64,000 bases of DNA, taken from Novosphingobium sp. ERN07 (GTDB lineage: Bacteria > Pseudomonadota > Alphaproteobacteria > Sphingomonadales > Sphingomonadaceae). The DNA is taken from the NCBI RefSeq assembly GCF_012641335.1, contig NZ_JABAID010000002.1, forward strand, positions 62,001-126,000, in the 5' to 3' direction. The translations under genes and the position numbers were made by a program. This document shows, one piece after another, positions 63,074 to 64,000 of this stretch (the first letter of the stretch is position 1; each line of letters starts with the position of its first letter). Under the pieces are notes generated by a model. The model was not told where the DNA came from. It was given only the letters and a program-made list of their open reading frames with translations, and did no database searches.

Positions 63074-64000
63074 TTATCGCGCGCCTTCCCTAGTCGGCGC
63101 AACCGATGCCAGCAAGGAGCCGATTTCCATCATCAGCATTGCCGGATCAAAATTGTAGATCGGCGCTTCACCGGCCAGCTTTACCAGTCGGGCATGGGTT
63201 TCGGCCAGTCGCAATCGCGCTGGATCATCCGCATGGTCGAGCGCGCGCACCACCGTCATCCGCGCCGCTTCGATGGCGGCACCGATACGCTCGCGATCCG
63301 GCCTCGCGCCAATCGCGCCCGAAAGCGCACCGCGCAGAGCAAGATCACGATCTCCACGCTCGATCAACTTTTCGAATATCGCCTGCGCCCGCCCCAGATC
63401 CTGTTCGGCAAAGGCAAGCGCCGCTCCGGGCGATCCGCCGGATACCGCCAGCGCTGCACGCCGCGTTTCGGCATCGAGTTCCGGCGCGGCAACGTCCAGC
63501 GCTCGCGTCACTTCAGCATCGGTCAGCGGATGAAACCGCACGATCAGGCACCGCGAACGGACCGTGGGCAGCAAGCGCCCCAAGGCATGGACTACAAGCA
63601 GGAAGAACGTGCCCTGCGGCGGTTCTTCCAGACTTTTGAGCAGGGCATTGACCGCGCTTTTCTCCAGCAAATCAGCGGAATCGATGATCACCGCGCGCCG
63701 CGCGCCCAAGGTTGGTCGGGTGGTCAACCGCCGTTGCAAGGCGCGCACCTGATCGACCGAGATGCTGCGTTTCAACTGGTAGGGTTTGCCCTCGTCGCGC
63801 TTCTTGGCCTCGTCGTCGTTCGCGGGCAGGGGCGACAGCGTGAGAATGTCGGGATGTGCGTCTACAGAAGGCTGCATAACGCCCGGCTCGGCCACGAGTT
63901 CAGCCGCCGCCGCCCGCGCGAAACTTGCTTTGCCCAGTCCCTCGCGCCCCGCCAGCAACCAACCGTGGTGCATTCTCGCGCCCTGCATGGCTGATCGCCA
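63074..64000 (-). CDS. holB: DNA polymerase III delta' subunit (5' partial)
   Basis: The frame runs to the window's end and the first codons are missing; the visible part begins W-R-S-A-M-Q-G-A-R-M-H-H-G-W, the usual HolB N-terminus, so only some residues are lost. The AAA+ clamp-loader subunit has LLAGREGLGKASFARA (degenerate P-loop), RAVIIDSADLLEKSAVNALLKSLEEPP and VRSRCLIVRFHPL. It helps load the beta clamp. It starts the operon with metG, tatD, the PhnP-like gene and the small membrane protein. Confidence 0.92.
   Translation of the reverse strand, partial: WRSAMQGARMHHGWLLAGREGLGKASFARAAAAELVAEPGVMQPSVDAHPDILTLSPLPANDDEAKKRDEGKPYQLKRSISVDQVRALQRRLTTRPTLGARRAVIIDSADLLEKSAVNALLKSLEEPPQGTFFLLVVHALGRLLPTVRSRCLIVRFHPLTDAEVTRALDVAAPELDAETRRAALAVSGGSPGAALAFAEQDLGRAQAIFEKLIERGDRDLALRGALSGAIGARPDRERIGAAIEAARMTVVRALDHADDPARLRLAETHARLVKLAGEAPIYNFDPAMLMMEIGSLLASVAPTREGAR

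Overview
The window is about 64 kb of GC-rich chromosome with tight gene packing and many ATGA, GTGA or TGATG overlaps. It most resembles an alphaproteobacterium of the order Sphingomonadales, probably Novosphingobium or a close relative. The clues are a TonB-dependent receptor of the Xanthomonas/Caulobacter type in a sugar locus, an Entner-Doudoroff operon, a fused ispDF, a lipoyl domain fused to pyruvate dehydrogenase E1 beta, the order dusB-ntrB-ntrC-ntrY-ntrX-hfq-hflX, and an hfq gene with two Sm domains. This is an inference from gene content and protein motifs; no database was searched.

Region 1 (1-21.1 kb) is a carbohydrate-utilisation locus. It holds a flavin-dependent halogenase-like gene, a TPR/2-oxoglutarate oxygenase, a cytosolic GH32 enzyme, and a convergent fructokinase-MFS transporter pair with a LacI-type regulator. 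A TonB-dependent receptor, an exported GH13 enzyme, a cytosolic GH13 enzyme and an exported GH97 enzyme follow, then zwf-pgl-edd-glk. The layout suggests uptake and cleavage of sucrose/fructan-like and alpha-glucan substrates, feeding glucose and fructose into the Entner-Doudoroff pathway. A shared 12-bp sequence lies in front of the transporter, the receptor and zwf, and may be the LacI-family operator that ties the locus together.

Region 2 (21.1-33.5 kb) is mostly core: an enoyl-CoA hydratase-family protein, aroB and aroK, a small coupled membrane peptide plus a large exported alanine-rich protein, xerD, accA, an M48 peptidase with LysM, two short Flp-type pilins, mutT, two identical tRNA-Arg(ACG) genes, and pdhA-pdhB. 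Region 3 (33.5-49.4 kb) has a three-gene TadE/TadE/TadG-like operon, a squalene/phytoene-synthase-like protein, an EF-hand protein, trmFO, a YhhN-family membrane protein, a DUF952 protein, gyrA, a periplasmic TPR protein, a beta carbonic anhydrase, lipA, a RatA/COQ10-like protein, a CinA-type deamidase, a small exported protein and ispDF.

Region 4 (49.4-58.9 kb) is the nitrogen-regulation/RNA-chaperone cluster. Three things stand out: a tandem two-domain Hfq with an asymmetric second domain, an hflX gene whose only sensible start is a CTG overlapping the hfq stop, and a palindrome plus ten-G tract inside ntrC between the AAA+ and DNA-binding domains. Region 5 (58.9-64.0 kb) is mazG and a coupled reverse-strand operon holB-metG-tatD-PhnP-like hydrolase-small membrane protein. 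The window starts inside the halogenase-like gene and ends inside holB. No CRISPR array, rRNA operon, insertion sequence or prophage was seen.
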